Below are positions 23,501-32,200 of a stretch of 33,286 nt of DNA, one piece after another. Source of the stretch: an uncultured Clostridia bacterium (GTDB lineage Bacteria; Bacillota; Clostridia; Lachnospirales; Bianqueaceae); assembly GCA_937892735.1 (NCBI GenBank), contig CALBGL010000107.1, positions 1-33,286 of the forward strand. Direction: 5' to 3'. The position numbers and the translations under genes were made by a program. Numbering within the stretch: position 1 is the first letter of the stretch; every line of letters begins with the position of its first letter. The notes beneath the pieces are model-generated. The model was not told the origin of the DNA and searched no databases. It was given only the letters and a program-made list of their open reading frames with translations.

Positions 23501-25144
23501 TATCCCTGGATCGCGAAAACCCGGCATTCGACCACCGGGGTGAGCCTGATCTCTCCACCGCCACACCATGATATCTATTCGATCGAAGATCTGGCAGAAC
23601 TCATCTATGATCTGAAGAACGCCAATCGGCATGCCCGTATCAGCGTGAAGCTGGTCAGTGAGGCTGGTGTAGGGACTATCGCAGCGGGTGTGGCTAAGGC
23701 TGGCGCCCAGGTCATTCTGATCTCCGGCTGTGACGGCGGCACAGGCGCCGCGCCGCGTACCAGCATCCATAATGCGGGACTGCCCTGGGAACTGGGACTG
23801 GCCGAGGCCCATCAGACGCTGATCCTAAATGGTCTTCGGAACCGTGTTCGCCTGGAAACCGATGGAAAGCTGATGAGCGGCCGGGATGTGGCCATCGCAG
23901 CGATCCTGGGAGCCGAAGAATTCGGGTTTGCCACGGCCCCTCTAGTGGCGATGGGATGCGTCATGATGCGTGTCTGTAACCTGGATACCTGTCCTGTGGG
24001 CATCGCGACGCAGAACCCTGAACTGCGCAAACGCTTCCGCGGCAAGCCGGAATATGTGGAGAATTTCATGCTCTTTATCGCCGAAGAACTGCGGGAATAT
24101 ATGGCGCGCCTGGGCGTGCGCACCGTGACCGAACTAGTCGGTCGTACGGATCTTCTTCGTCCTAAAACCTTTCCCGAGGGCAGCCGCGCTTCTCGTATCG
24201 ACATCACGCCCCTGCTCTTCCGTCCCGCGGGCGCCGACGCGCATATTCACTTCGAGCCCGAGGCGATCTATCATTTCGGACTCGAGAAGACGCCGGATAT
24301 GAAAATTCTCCTGAAGAAACTGAAAAGCGCTCTTGACAAGGGTGAGCCCGCCACACTGAAGCTCTCTGTCAAGAATACGAACCGCGCATTTGGCAGCATC
24401 TTCGGCAGCGAAATCACCAAACGATACGGCAATACTCTGCCAGAGGACACCTATATCATCCATGCCAAGGGAAGCGGCGGTCAGAGCTTTGGCGCCTTCA
24501 TTCCCAAGGGTATGACACTGGATCTATGCGGCGACAGCAACGACTATTTCGGCAAGGGGCTCTCTGGCGGCAAGCTGATTCTGCATCCGGCCCCAGATGC
24601 CGCGTACCGTGCCTGTGATAACATCATCGTCGGCAATGTGGCGCTGTATGGTGCAACGAGCGGTAAGGCATTTATCAGCGGTGTAGCCGGCGAACGCTTC
24701 TGCGTCCGCAACTCCGGCGCGACAGCCGTAGTAGAAGGTGTGGGCGATCATGGTTGTGAATACATGACCGGCGGCATCGTGGTCATCTTGGGACACACCG
24801 GCAAGAACTTTGCTGCGGGCATGTCCGGCGGCATCGCCTACGTGCTCGATGAGGACTGGGATTTCTATCAGAAAGTCAACAAGGAACTGGTCAGCCTGGA
24901 AAATGTGGAACACAAACATGACGTGGCCACCATCAAGTCTCTGATCGAGGAACATGTGAGGCTCACCGGCAGTATGCGTGGCAAGGAGATCCTCGAGAAC
25001 TTCGGCACCTATCTGAGCAAGTTCAAGAAGGTTCTGTCCCGGGATTATGATCATATGCTGCGCACCATCACTCAGATGGAAGAAAAGGGATTGGACAGCG
25101 AACAGGCGGAGATGGAAGCCTTCTATACGCTGAAGAATCAATGA
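20594..25144 (+). CDS. gltB: Glutamate synthase (GOGAT) large subunit
   Basis: 1516 aa. With GltD it turns glutamine and 2-oxoglutarate into two glutamates. The class II glutaminase nucleophile is Cys23 (HDNCGIG) after a propeptide. The FMN synthase domain starts around GAMSYGSISKEAHETLAIAM (about residue 875), with KPGEGGQLPGNKV and GCDGGTGAAP as substrate and FMN loops. Three cysteines in CVMMRVCNLDTCPVG (about 1122-1133; spacing 5 and 4) bind the 3Fe-4S cluster. The last 250 residues are the glycine-rich beta-helix (GDSNDYFGKGLSGGKLI). AAGGAG is well placed upstream of the ATG. gltD follows after 10 bases. Confidence 0.97.
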   Translation: MSPYQPPFPPSGLYDPRFEHDNCGIGAVVDIKGRKSHKTVDDALHIVENLEHRAGKDADGKTGDGVGILLQVSHRFFSKVCADSGIRIGEEGTYGVGMFFFPQEEFTRRQAMKMFELITRKEGLKFLGWRQVPVCPEVLGTKALSCMPSIWQCFIEKPEDVPCGIAFDRRLYVVRRVFEQGNASYVASLSSRTIVYKGMFLVGELRRFYQDLEDPDYESAIGMVHSRFSTNTNPSWMRAHPNRFILHNGEINTIRGNVDLMLAREETISGSDLKEDMLKILPIVRQDGSDSAMLDNVLEFMVMNGMDLPLAVMITIPEPWSNNENMSRKKRDFYQYYATMLEPWDGPASILFSDGDVMGAVLDRNGLRPSRYIITTDGRVILSSEVGVLDIPESLILRKDRLRPGKMLLVDTVAGRVIEDNELKESYASRQPYGEWLDKNLLHLKDLKIPNEPVPEYAPDELIRLQKAFGYRYEDVMDTILPMALSGNDPVGAMGDDTPLAVLSQRHPLLFQYFKQMFAQVTNPPIDAIREEIVTSTHVYLGTHGNLLEERSENCRMLQIRNPILTKTDLLKLRHLNEPGFHSRVIPITYYKNTSLEKAIDRLFLEVDRAYRDGYNILILSDRDIDEYHVAIPSLLAVSAVSKYLVRTKKRTAVSLILESAEPREVHHFAALLGYGACAVHPYLAQETIHSLIQQGLLEKDYYAAVNDYNEAILHGIIKIASKMGISTIQSYQGSQIFEAIGIDPDVIDRYFTNTVSRIGGLSIADIQEDIEYRHQQAFDPLGLDTNMALESEGHHKFRSGKEAHLYNPATIHLLQQSVWQKDYQLFHQYTKQVDQENDAAMHLRSLLEFNFPEDGGIPLSEVEPASEIVKRFKTGAMSYGSISKEAHETLAIAMNNLHAKSNTGEGGEDLSRMIIKPGAPNCCSAIKQVASGRFGVTSQYLISAEEIQIKMAQGAKPGEGGQLPGNKVYPWIAKTRHSTTGVSLISPPPHHDIYSIEDLAELIYDLKNANRHARISVKLVSEAGVGTIAAGVAKAGAQVILISGCDGGTGAAPRTSIHNAGLPWELGLAEAHQTLILNGLRNRVRLETDGKLMSGRDVAIAAILGAEEFGFATAPLVAMGCVMMRVCNLDTCPVGIATQNPELRKRFRGKPEYVENFMLFIAEELREYMARLGVRTVTELVGRTDLLRPKTFPEGSRASRIDITPLLFRPAGADAHIHFEPEAIYHFGLEKTPDMKILLKKLKSALDKGEPATLKLSVKNTNRAFGSIFGSEITKRYGNTLPEDTYIIHAKGSGGQSFGAFIPKGMTLDLCGDSNDYFGKGLSGGKLILHPAPDAAYRACDNIIVGNVALYGATSGKAFISGVAGERFCVRNSGATAVVEGVGDHGCEYMTGGIVVILGHTGKNFAAGMSGGIAYVLDEDWDFYQKVNKELVSLENVEHKHDVATIKSLIEEHVRLTGSMRGKEILENFGTYLSKFKKVLSRDYDHMLRTITQMEEKGLDSEQAEMEAFYTLKNQ

Positions 25145-25154
25145 GGAGGATATC

Positions 25155-26630
25155 ATGGGAAAAATCGATGGATTTCTGACATTTGACCGAAAGGTCAGCG
25201 CCACGGTCCCTCCGCGGGAGCGCATCGCCAATTATCATGAGTTTCATAAAGCCCTGCCCCTGAAAGAACAACAGCTGCAGGGAGGCCGCTGTATGAACTG
25301 CGGTGTTCCCTTCTGTCAGAGCGGATACCTCTTTGGCGGCATGGTCAGTGGATGTCCACTGCACAACATGATCCCGGAATGGAATGATCTGATCTGGAAG
25401 GGCAAATGGGAACTGGCCCTGCGCCGGCTCCTCTCCACCAACCGGTTCCCGGAATTTACAGGCCAAGTCTGTCCAGCGCCTTGTGAGGCTGCCTGTACTT
25501 GCGGCCTACAGGAGTCTTCGGTTTCGATCCGTGAGAATGAGCAATCGATCATCGAAACTGCTTATCGCAACGGCTGGATCCAACCGACTCCGCCACCGGC
25601 GCGAACTGGCAAAAAAGTCGCTATCGTGGGCAGCGGACCTTCCGGACTGTCCGCCGCCGAATGGCTGAACAAACGAGGGCATGAGGTCACCGTATATGAA
25701 CGCAGTGATCGACCCGGCGGCCTGTTGATGTATGGTATTCCCAACATGAAACTAGATAAAACAGTCATTGACCGCCGCGTAAGGATCATGGAGGCAGAAG
25801 GCGTGATATTTTGTCTGAACTCGGATGTGGGTACTGCCGTGCCTTCCCAGGAACTGCTCGACCAGTACGACGCCGTGCTGCTTAGCTGCGGCGCCTCCAA
25901 TCCGCGTGATCTCCCGGTTCCGGGACGCGACGCGCAGGGAGTCTATTTCGCGGTGGATTATCTTTCCAGCGTGACTAAGAGTCTGTTGGATTCCGATCTG
26001 ACCGACAAAAGGGCCATCTCCGCGGGAGGTAAATCCGTCATTGTCATTGGCGGCGGTGACACTGGAAACGACTGTACTGCCACCGCGATCCGCCAAGGCT
26101 GTAAGGACATCATCCAACTGGAAATGATGCCGGCTCCGCCTGCCATTCGTACTGTGGATAATGCCTGGCCCTCCTGGCCGCGTATCCTCAAGGTGGATTA
26201 CGGCCAGGAGGAAGCGATCGCGCTGTATGGGCAGGATCCACGTCGCTATCAGACGACGGTGAAGGAATTCCTGAAGGATGAGACAGGTCATCTGCGTGGC
26301 GTCGTCATCTCCTGTCTGGCTCCACAGAAGAATCCGGATTCCGGGCGTACCCTCATGGTACCGACTGGCGAGGAATATAAGCTTCCGGCGGAACTGGTCC
26401 TGATCGCGGCAGGTTTTACCGGCTGTCAATCCTATGTGGCCGAGTCCTTCGGACTGACACCGGACGAGCGCGGTCGTATTCAGACACAAGACTTTCAAAC
26501 CGAGATCCCCGGTCTCTTTGCCTGCGGCGATATGCGGCGCGGTCAGAGCTTAGTCGTCTGGGCGCTGCGGGAGGGCGGCGACGCGGCGGCGGCCGTGGAT
26601 CAGTATCTGATGGGATATACTAATCTGTAG
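25155..26630 (+). CDS. gltD: Glutamate synthase small subunit (NADPH oxidoreductase)
   Basis: 491 aa. Passes electrons from NADPH through FAD and iron-sulfur clusters to GltB. The N-terminal ferredoxin-like domain has CMNCGVPFCQSG with a later CPLHN, and CPAPCEAACTCG, giving two 4Fe-4S sites. The FAD-binding motif is VAIVGSGPSGLSAAEWL (about 151-167), the NAD(P)H motif VIVIGGGDTGNDC (about 296-308), and a C-terminal FACGDMRRGQSLVVWA closes the FAD site. GGAGGA lies in the 10-base gap to gltB, so the two form one unit, ending at the terminator at 26634-26697. Confidence 0.97.
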   Translation: MGKIDGFLTFDRKVSATVPPRERIANYHEFHKALPLKEQQLQGGRCMNCGVPFCQSGYLFGGMVSGCPLHNMIPEWNDLIWKGKWELALRRLLSTNRFPEFTGQVCPAPCEAACTCGLQESSVSIRENEQSIIETAYRNGWIQPTPPPARTGKKVAIVGSGPSGLSAAEWLNKRGHEVTVYERSDRPGGLLMYGIPNMKLDKTVIDRRVRIMEAEGVIFCLNSDVGTAVPSQELLDQYDAVLLSCGASNPRDLPVPGRDAQGVYFAVDYLSSVTKSLLDSDLTDKRAISAGGKSVIVIGGGDTGNDCTATAIRQGCKDIIQLEMMPAPPAIRTVDNAWPSWPRILKVDYGQEEAIALYGQDPRRYQTTVKEFLKDETGHLRGVVISCLAPQKNPDSGRTLMVPTGEEYKLPAELVLIAAGFTGCQSYVAESFGLTPDERGRIQTQDFQTEIPGLFACGDMRRGQSLVVWALREGGDAAAAVDQYLMGYTNL

Positions 26631-26633
26631 GAG

Positions 26634-26697
26634 AAAGAAGCTGCGACAAGAGTCTCCCTGGAATGCGGAACTCTTTGACAGCTTCTTTTTTATTTTT
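26634..26697 (+). terminator. Intrinsic terminator of the gltBD unit
   Basis: Outer stem AAAGAAGCTG (26634-26643) with CAGCTTCTTT (26679-26688), inner stem AAGAGT (26648-26653) with ACTCTT (26670-26675), then a T-rich tail TTTATTTTT. The stem begins four bases after the gltD stop. Confidence 0.85.
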
Positions 26698-26740
26698 ACG
26701 TCATGAATTGTTGAAAACTGTAGAATTTTTCTCTTCTGTC

Positions 26741-26768
26741 TTGAAATAAGGCATATTTCGTGTATAAT
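26741..26768 (+). promoter_or_regulatory. Promoter of the phosphoketolase gene
   Basis: -35 TTGAAA (26741-26746), 16-base spacer and -10 TATAAT (26763-26768), followed by a short T-rich leader and a strong AAAGGAGGA at 26798-26806. The phosphoketolase is therefore a separate transcript from gltBD. Confidence 0.8.
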
Positions 26769-26813
26769 AAATGATGTTGTGTTTTTTTTAACAATATAAA
26801 GGAGGATTTTTTC

Positions 26814-29177
26814 ATGTCCCAACTTGATCCCTATCTGTCCGATTCGTATCTGACTCGGATGAATGCTTACTGGCGCGCCGCCAATTATCTGGCTGCGGCA
26901 CAACTCTATCTGTTGGATAACCCGCTCCTTCGCGAGCCCCTGACCATGGATCATATCAAGAAGAAGATCGTCGGTCATTGGGGCACGGTGCCAGGGCAGA
27001 ATTTTGTCTATACCCATCTGAATCGAATCATCAATAAGTATGATCTGGACATGATCCTGATCTCCGGCCCGGGTCACGGCGGCAACTTCTTCGTTGCCAA
27101 TTCCTATCTGGAAGGTACCTATAGCGAGGTATACCCCAATATCAGCCAGGACATTCCTGGTCTGAAGCGTTTGTGCAAGCAGTTTTCTTTCCCCGGTGGC
27201 ATCTCCAGCCATGTGGCGCCTGAAACTCCCGGTTCTATCAATGAGGGCGGCGAGCTGGGATACTCCATCGCCCATGCCTTCGGATCCGTATTCGACAATC
27301 CAGATCTAATCACGGCTTGTATCGTAGGGGATGGCGAGGCAGAGACTGGTCCGTTGGCTACGGCCTGGCATTCCAACAAGTTCCTGAACGCCAAGACCGA
27401 CGGCGCTGTACTGCCCATTCTGCATCTGAATGGCTATAAGATCAGCAACCCCACTATCTTCTCCCGAATCTCTCATGATGAGATCGAAAGCTTTTTCCAT
27501 GGCTGTGGCTGGAAGCCCTACTTCGTAGAGGGTGATGATCCCATGACCATGCATCGGCAGATGGCAAAGACGCTGGATCAGGCCATAGAGGAAATCCATG
27601 CCATCCAGAAAAATGCGCGGGAAAATAACGATACAACGCGTCCCTTCTGGCCGATGATCGTCCTGCGCACTCCCAAGGGCTGGACCGGTCCCAAGGTTGT
27701 GGACGGTAAGCAGATCGAAGGATCCTTCCGCGCGCATCAGGTGCCCATCACCATGGAACAGCCCGAACATCTGGAGCTGCTGAAAGAATGGCTCACAAGC
27801 TACAAACCGGAAGAACTCTTCGATGCGGAGGGCCGTCTGATTCCCGAACTGCGGGAGCTGGCGCCCAAGGGCAACCGCCGGATCAGCGCCAATCCCCATG
27901 CTAATGGCGGATTGCTGCTGCGGGATCTTCGTCTGCCGGATTTCCGCAAGTATGCCGTGGATGTGTCCGCTCCCGGTGAGGTCGAGGCACAGGATATGAT
28001 CGAACTCGGCGGATTTGTCCGTGATATCTTCCGTCTGAATGAGGAGAGCCGCAACTTCCGCATCTTTGGACCGGATGAGACCATGTCCAATCGGCTGGGA
28101 CGCGTATTTGAGGCCACGAACCGCGACTGGAACACGACGCATCTGGACACGGATGAATTTCTGGCTGCGGATGGCCGCGTCATGGACTCTATGCTGAGTG
28201 AGCATATGTGCGAGGGCTGGTTGGAGGGATACCTCCTGACCGGACGCCATGGCTTCTTTGCCAGCTATGAAGCCTTCATCCGTATCATCGATTCCATGGC
28301 CGCCCAGCATGCCAAGTGGCTGAAGGTCTGCGCGGAACTTCCCTGGCGTCAGAAAATTGCCTCTCTGAACCTGATCCTTTCTTCCAACGTATGGCAGCAG
28401 GATCATAACGGCTTCACCCATCAGGATCCCGGGTTCCTCGATCATATCGCGAACAAGAAGGCGGACGTGGTGCGGATCTATCTGCCGCCGGATGCGAACT
28501 GCCTGCTTTCCTGCTTCGATCACTGCATCCGGAGTAAGAACTATGTGAATGTCCTGGTGACCTCTAAGCATCCCCGGCAGCAGTGGTTGACCATGGAACA
28601 GGCGGTCAAGCACTGTACCCAGGGCGTGGGCATCTGGGAATGGGCCAGCAATGACCAGGGACAGGAGCCGGATGTGGTCATGGCCTGCTGCGGCGATACA
28701 CCTACACTGGAAGCGCTGGCGGCTGTCACGATCCTGCGGGAGCATATGCCGGAGCTGAAGATCCGCTTCATCAACGTGGTGGATCTGATGAAACTGGAAT
28801 CCAGTACCCGTCATCCTCATGGTCTGACCGACGCGGAGTACGATGCGCTGTTCACCAAGGATAAGCCCATCATCTTCGCCTTCCACGGATATCCGACCAT
28901 GATCCACGAACTGACCTACCTGCGTCATAACCGCAATCTGCATGTACACGGCTACCTGGAGGAAGGCACGATCACGACGCCTTTCGACATGCGCGTGCAG
29001 AACCAGATCGATCGTTTCCATCTGGTGCAAGATGTCATCTACAATCTTCCTCAGCTGGGCAATCGCGGCGCCTATCTGCTGCAGCTCATGCGGGATAAGC
29101 TAGTAGAACATAAGCAGTATATCCATGAAGTCGGCCTGGATCTTCCGGAAATCCGCGACTGGAAGTGGAATCTATAA
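26814..29177 (+). CDS. xfp: Xylulose-5-phosphate/fructose-6-phosphate phosphoketolase
   Basis: 787 aa. Thiamine-diphosphate enzyme cleaving xylulose 5-phosphate (and often fructose 6-phosphate) with phosphate to acetyl phosphate plus an aldose phosphate. Family stretches: the N-terminal YLSDSYLTRMNAYWRAANYL, GPGHGGNFFVANSYLEGTYS, SFPGGISSHVAPETPGSINE, the ThDP motif IVGDGEAETGPLATAWHSNK near residue 170, LHLNGYKISNPTIFSRI, and FGPDETMSNRL later. The sequence alone does not settle whether fructose 6-phosphate is used. Stand-alone transcript ending in a palindromic terminator. Provides acetyl phosphate for acetate and ATP; no acetate kinase is in the window. Confidence 0.97.
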   Translation: MSQLDPYLSDSYLTRMNAYWRAANYLAAAQLYLLDNPLLREPLTMDHIKKKIVGHWGTVPGQNFVYTHLNRIINKYDLDMILISGPGHGGNFFVANSYLEGTYSEVYPNISQDIPGLKRLCKQFSFPGGISSHVAPETPGSINEGGELGYSIAHAFGSVFDNPDLITACIVGDGEAETGPLATAWHSNKFLNAKTDGAVLPILHLNGYKISNPTIFSRISHDEIESFFHGCGWKPYFVEGDDPMTMHRQMAKTLDQAIEEIHAIQKNARENNDTTRPFWPMIVLRTPKGWTGPKVVDGKQIEGSFRAHQVPITMEQPEHLELLKEWLTSYKPEELFDAEGRLIPELRELAPKGNRRISANPHANGGLLLRDLRLPDFRKYAVDVSAPGEVEAQDMIELGGFVRDIFRLNEESRNFRIFGPDETMSNRLGRVFEATNRDWNTTHLDTDEFLAADGRVMDSMLSEHMCEGWLEGYLLTGRHGFFASYEAFIRIIDSMAAQHAKWLKVCAELPWRQKIASLNLILSSNVWQQDHNGFTHQDPGFLDHIANKKADVVRIYLPPDANCLLSCFDHCIRSKNYVNVLVTSKHPRQQWLTMEQAVKHCTQGVGIWEWASNDQGQEPDVVMACCGDTPTLEALAAVTILREHMPELKIRFINVVDLMKLESSTRHPHGLTDAEYDALFTKDKPIIFAFHGYPTMIHELTYLRHNRNLHVHGYLEEGTITTPFDMRVQNQIDRFHLVQDVIYNLPQLGNRGAYLLQLMRDKLVEHKQYIHEVGLDLPEIRDWKWNL

Positions 29178-29178
29178 T

Positions 29179-29218
29179 ATAAAACGAGGGTGTCCCTGCA
29201 GGGACACCCTCGTTTTAT
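29179..29218. terminator. Bidirectional terminator, 40-bp perfect palindrome
   Basis: A perfectly self-complementary 40-base sequence centred on CTGCAG, with GC-rich stem ACGAGGGTGTCCC and an A4/T4 tract on each outer side. It lies between the ends of the convergent phosphoketolase and LamG-protein genes and has the right form to end both transcripts. Confidence 0.92.
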
Positions 29219-29219
29219 C

Positions 29220-32200
29220 TCATGTGGAAAGCACGGGCTTTCTCTTTTGAATCGCCTCACGCAGGCTCACCACGTTGTTGACTCTCGTGATCTCCTGCAG
29301 CCTGTGTTCCGGATCGATCTCGATATAACATCCTTCCAGATCCGAAATCCCGTGCAGATAGAAAATCACATCCCGATACTTGGGCCACAGATCCGTCGGC
29401 GCCGGCAACGGCGGCAGCACCGCTCTCTTCAGGATATTGCCGTCTCCATCCTTCAGTACCACATCGGTCTGCGGCGTCGGCACACTGCCCAGCGAATGGA
29501 TCCGCACGTTGATACCATGATCGTAGACCCGGATATCCTCCTTCGATACACCGAGGTCCGGCCTCTCCCAATAGGGCTTTCCTTCTTCCAGAAGCTCCAG
29601 CTCCAGCACGCTCACCATGCCGGCCGGGAACATCACGCGAACCTTTCCGGTCTTCTCGAAGTTCTGCACGAAGCAAATGCTGTCTTCATCCATCCGATCA
29701 TCGTCGTTCGTATCCACTCCGCAGAGGATCTTCCAGCGTCCCGGCTTGATATCACCGCCGATCAGATCCGCGTAGACATCGCGATCGGAAATGTTACAGA
29801 CCAGAATCCGCAGATGATCCTCCTCCGTGATCGGCGTCAGAATCGCCACGCGCTCATCATCGCCCCAGTTAGTAAACTTCCAGGCGATGCGGTTCATCGG
29901 ATAGGTACAACGCACATATACGTCCGAAGGATCTCCTAATCGGTCGCAATAAAGCGCCGCCGGATCCACATAAACTCGATCGATCCAAGGATGCCCTTCC
30001 GTACAATAGTACTCGCGAATGGCGGCCATCCGGTTCAGACTCCGATAACGCTCCGCGATCTTCTGCTTATCCAGTACCTGATCCATATCCTCCCGCCAGG
30101 GATGCAAGGGGATCCCCGTATCCTTCTCTACGCGGCCGCCCCGATCCTCCGGAACTTGACAGTCCCAGTATTCCTGTTTACCAATCAGCTTCCATGCCGG
30201 CATCATCAGGGTTCTCTCTCCTGAATTTCGTCCGTTCATGGCGGGGTTTTCCTCGTCATCAGAAAAACGCAGATAGGAATGAATATAGCCTTCCTCCGGA
30301 TGATAATGTGCCACGGCCGCGTCTGCCATCTCCTCCAGAAGCTGCAGCAAATGCGCGTTCCCATTATACTGCGCCACCTGCCAGGCGGGCTCCAGTGCGA
30401 TATAGCTGCAGGATTGCTGGCCGCCCCACGGTTCCTCCGTTGCCATCACAGAACCGCTATAGTAGGTGGAGCGGATATGCCGGTGTCCCTTCTCATTGAC
30501 GCCCGTGATCCAATCCACGCTGCGCCCCGTCTCCATCGCGGCTTCCAGCCACCTGGGATCTCCCGGAGAAGCATTCATGCAGGCCGCCAGACTCACTAGT
30601 CCTTCTTCCGAGGAGTGCAGCTCATCCGCCTGAATGGAACACAGGCCATTCGTGAACATGCCCTGATCGAAGAACGCCTTCTCATTGGCCTCCATGGCCT
30701 CCCTGACCTTATCGCCGTCCGCATCCATCAACACCATCTGCGCCCAGGTAGCCACAAAATCGCCGTCGTCTGACAATCCGCCTCCCAGCTCACCATTGGC
30801 GATCTGACGCTTATCTATATAGAAACGGATAATCTTCTTATAATGTTTCAGATACTCGACCTGTCGATACGCCCACTCGGGAACTCCCTCCGGCACCGGC
30901 TCCTCCGGAATCTGAATCTCTGGCAGCGCGACCTCACAGCCCATTCGATCCTTAGGCATATTCCGTCGATGCTTCATCAGCATGTAGAGATAGGCGTTTC
31001 CCTGTGGATGCGCGGGATCCACCTTCAAAAGATCCAGAATATCCCGCTGGAAACGATTAAACATCTGGTATTCCGGCAGGAAAGGGCTCTCCTCTGTCAA
31101 ATGTCCCGTGATGTCCTTCACCTCGGCAAAACGATCCTCTATATGTTCTTTCCTCGCCTGTTCCGCCGGCTTGAAGATGGTCCTAAGCTGCAGACTCTCC
31201 ATCATTCGCTTCCCAGCCTTTGGATCGCTGACAGCGATAGTCAGATAGAGACAACGGTTCTGCGGCAGGATGCGGTCCCGCGTATCCAGCCACAGCCGCT
31301 GCTGAATCCCTGCCTGGGCTCGAAACGTAAAGTGCGCCAGGTTGCGATAATACCATAAGGGATCTTTCACCTGAACAGAATAAGAAACATCCCCCTGCTC
31401 CTGCGTGCAGAAGGTCAGCTCAATGCCATCCAGCCCTGCGTGATCATCCGCCTCGTAAGGAATGATAATATTATAGAAAGGATATCCGCCCTGTACTTCC
31501 ATTTCCAGCTTCGTATTGGCTCCATCCGATATCGCCGTCCATATATTGCGTTCATAGGACGTATAGCGGCCCTTGATAAACTTACGCAGTTCTCTTTCCG
31601 CCTCACGTTCCATACGCCGGTCCGATCCGGGCGCCACATGATAAGTATAGGAATACATGCCACGCGGAGCACGCCCCTCATAGACATGATAGACGGAAAA
31701 ATCTCCAATCGGCTCTTCCTTTTCTACATTCGTAAATCGGATTTTACCTCCGATATGGGGCGGGATCTGGTGCGTCGTACGCTCCATACCCTGGGGACGC
31801 GTGAAAAGTTCCTCTTTCACAGAACCGTCATCATCCACCAGCTCCGCCTTGCCATAGGCGCTGCCGGAGATCTCGATATGATCATAGGGTTCATACGGCA
31901 GATGGAAGGTAATAGCCTGTCCGGAAAGGGAATAGCAATCCCAGTCTGGCAGTTGGAAATAGTCGTTTCTCCCCTTCAGGCGGGACCGATTATATACACC
32001 GGGCCAGGTCGTCTCCCGTATGCCGTCGCAGCCCTTATACCACCAGCGTTTCAGATCGTAAGCCTCGTGAATCTCCACCTTGCGGGCCACCGCCATGCCC
32101 GGGATCCTGGGAATCCTGCGCGTGAAACCGCTGCGCAGAAGAAAACCTGCTCTAACCTTAGGATCCTCGCAGTCTGGCTGATACGCCCGCTTAAAAGGCC

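Noticed and set aside
22733..23812. 359-codon minus-strand frame inside gltB
   Set aside because: Shadow of the glutamate synthase coding sequence, low-complexity His/Arg composition.
27306..29030. 574-codon open frame on the minus strand
   Set aside because: Antisense shadow of the phosphoketolase gene; no family motif, and the sense frame is unmistakable.
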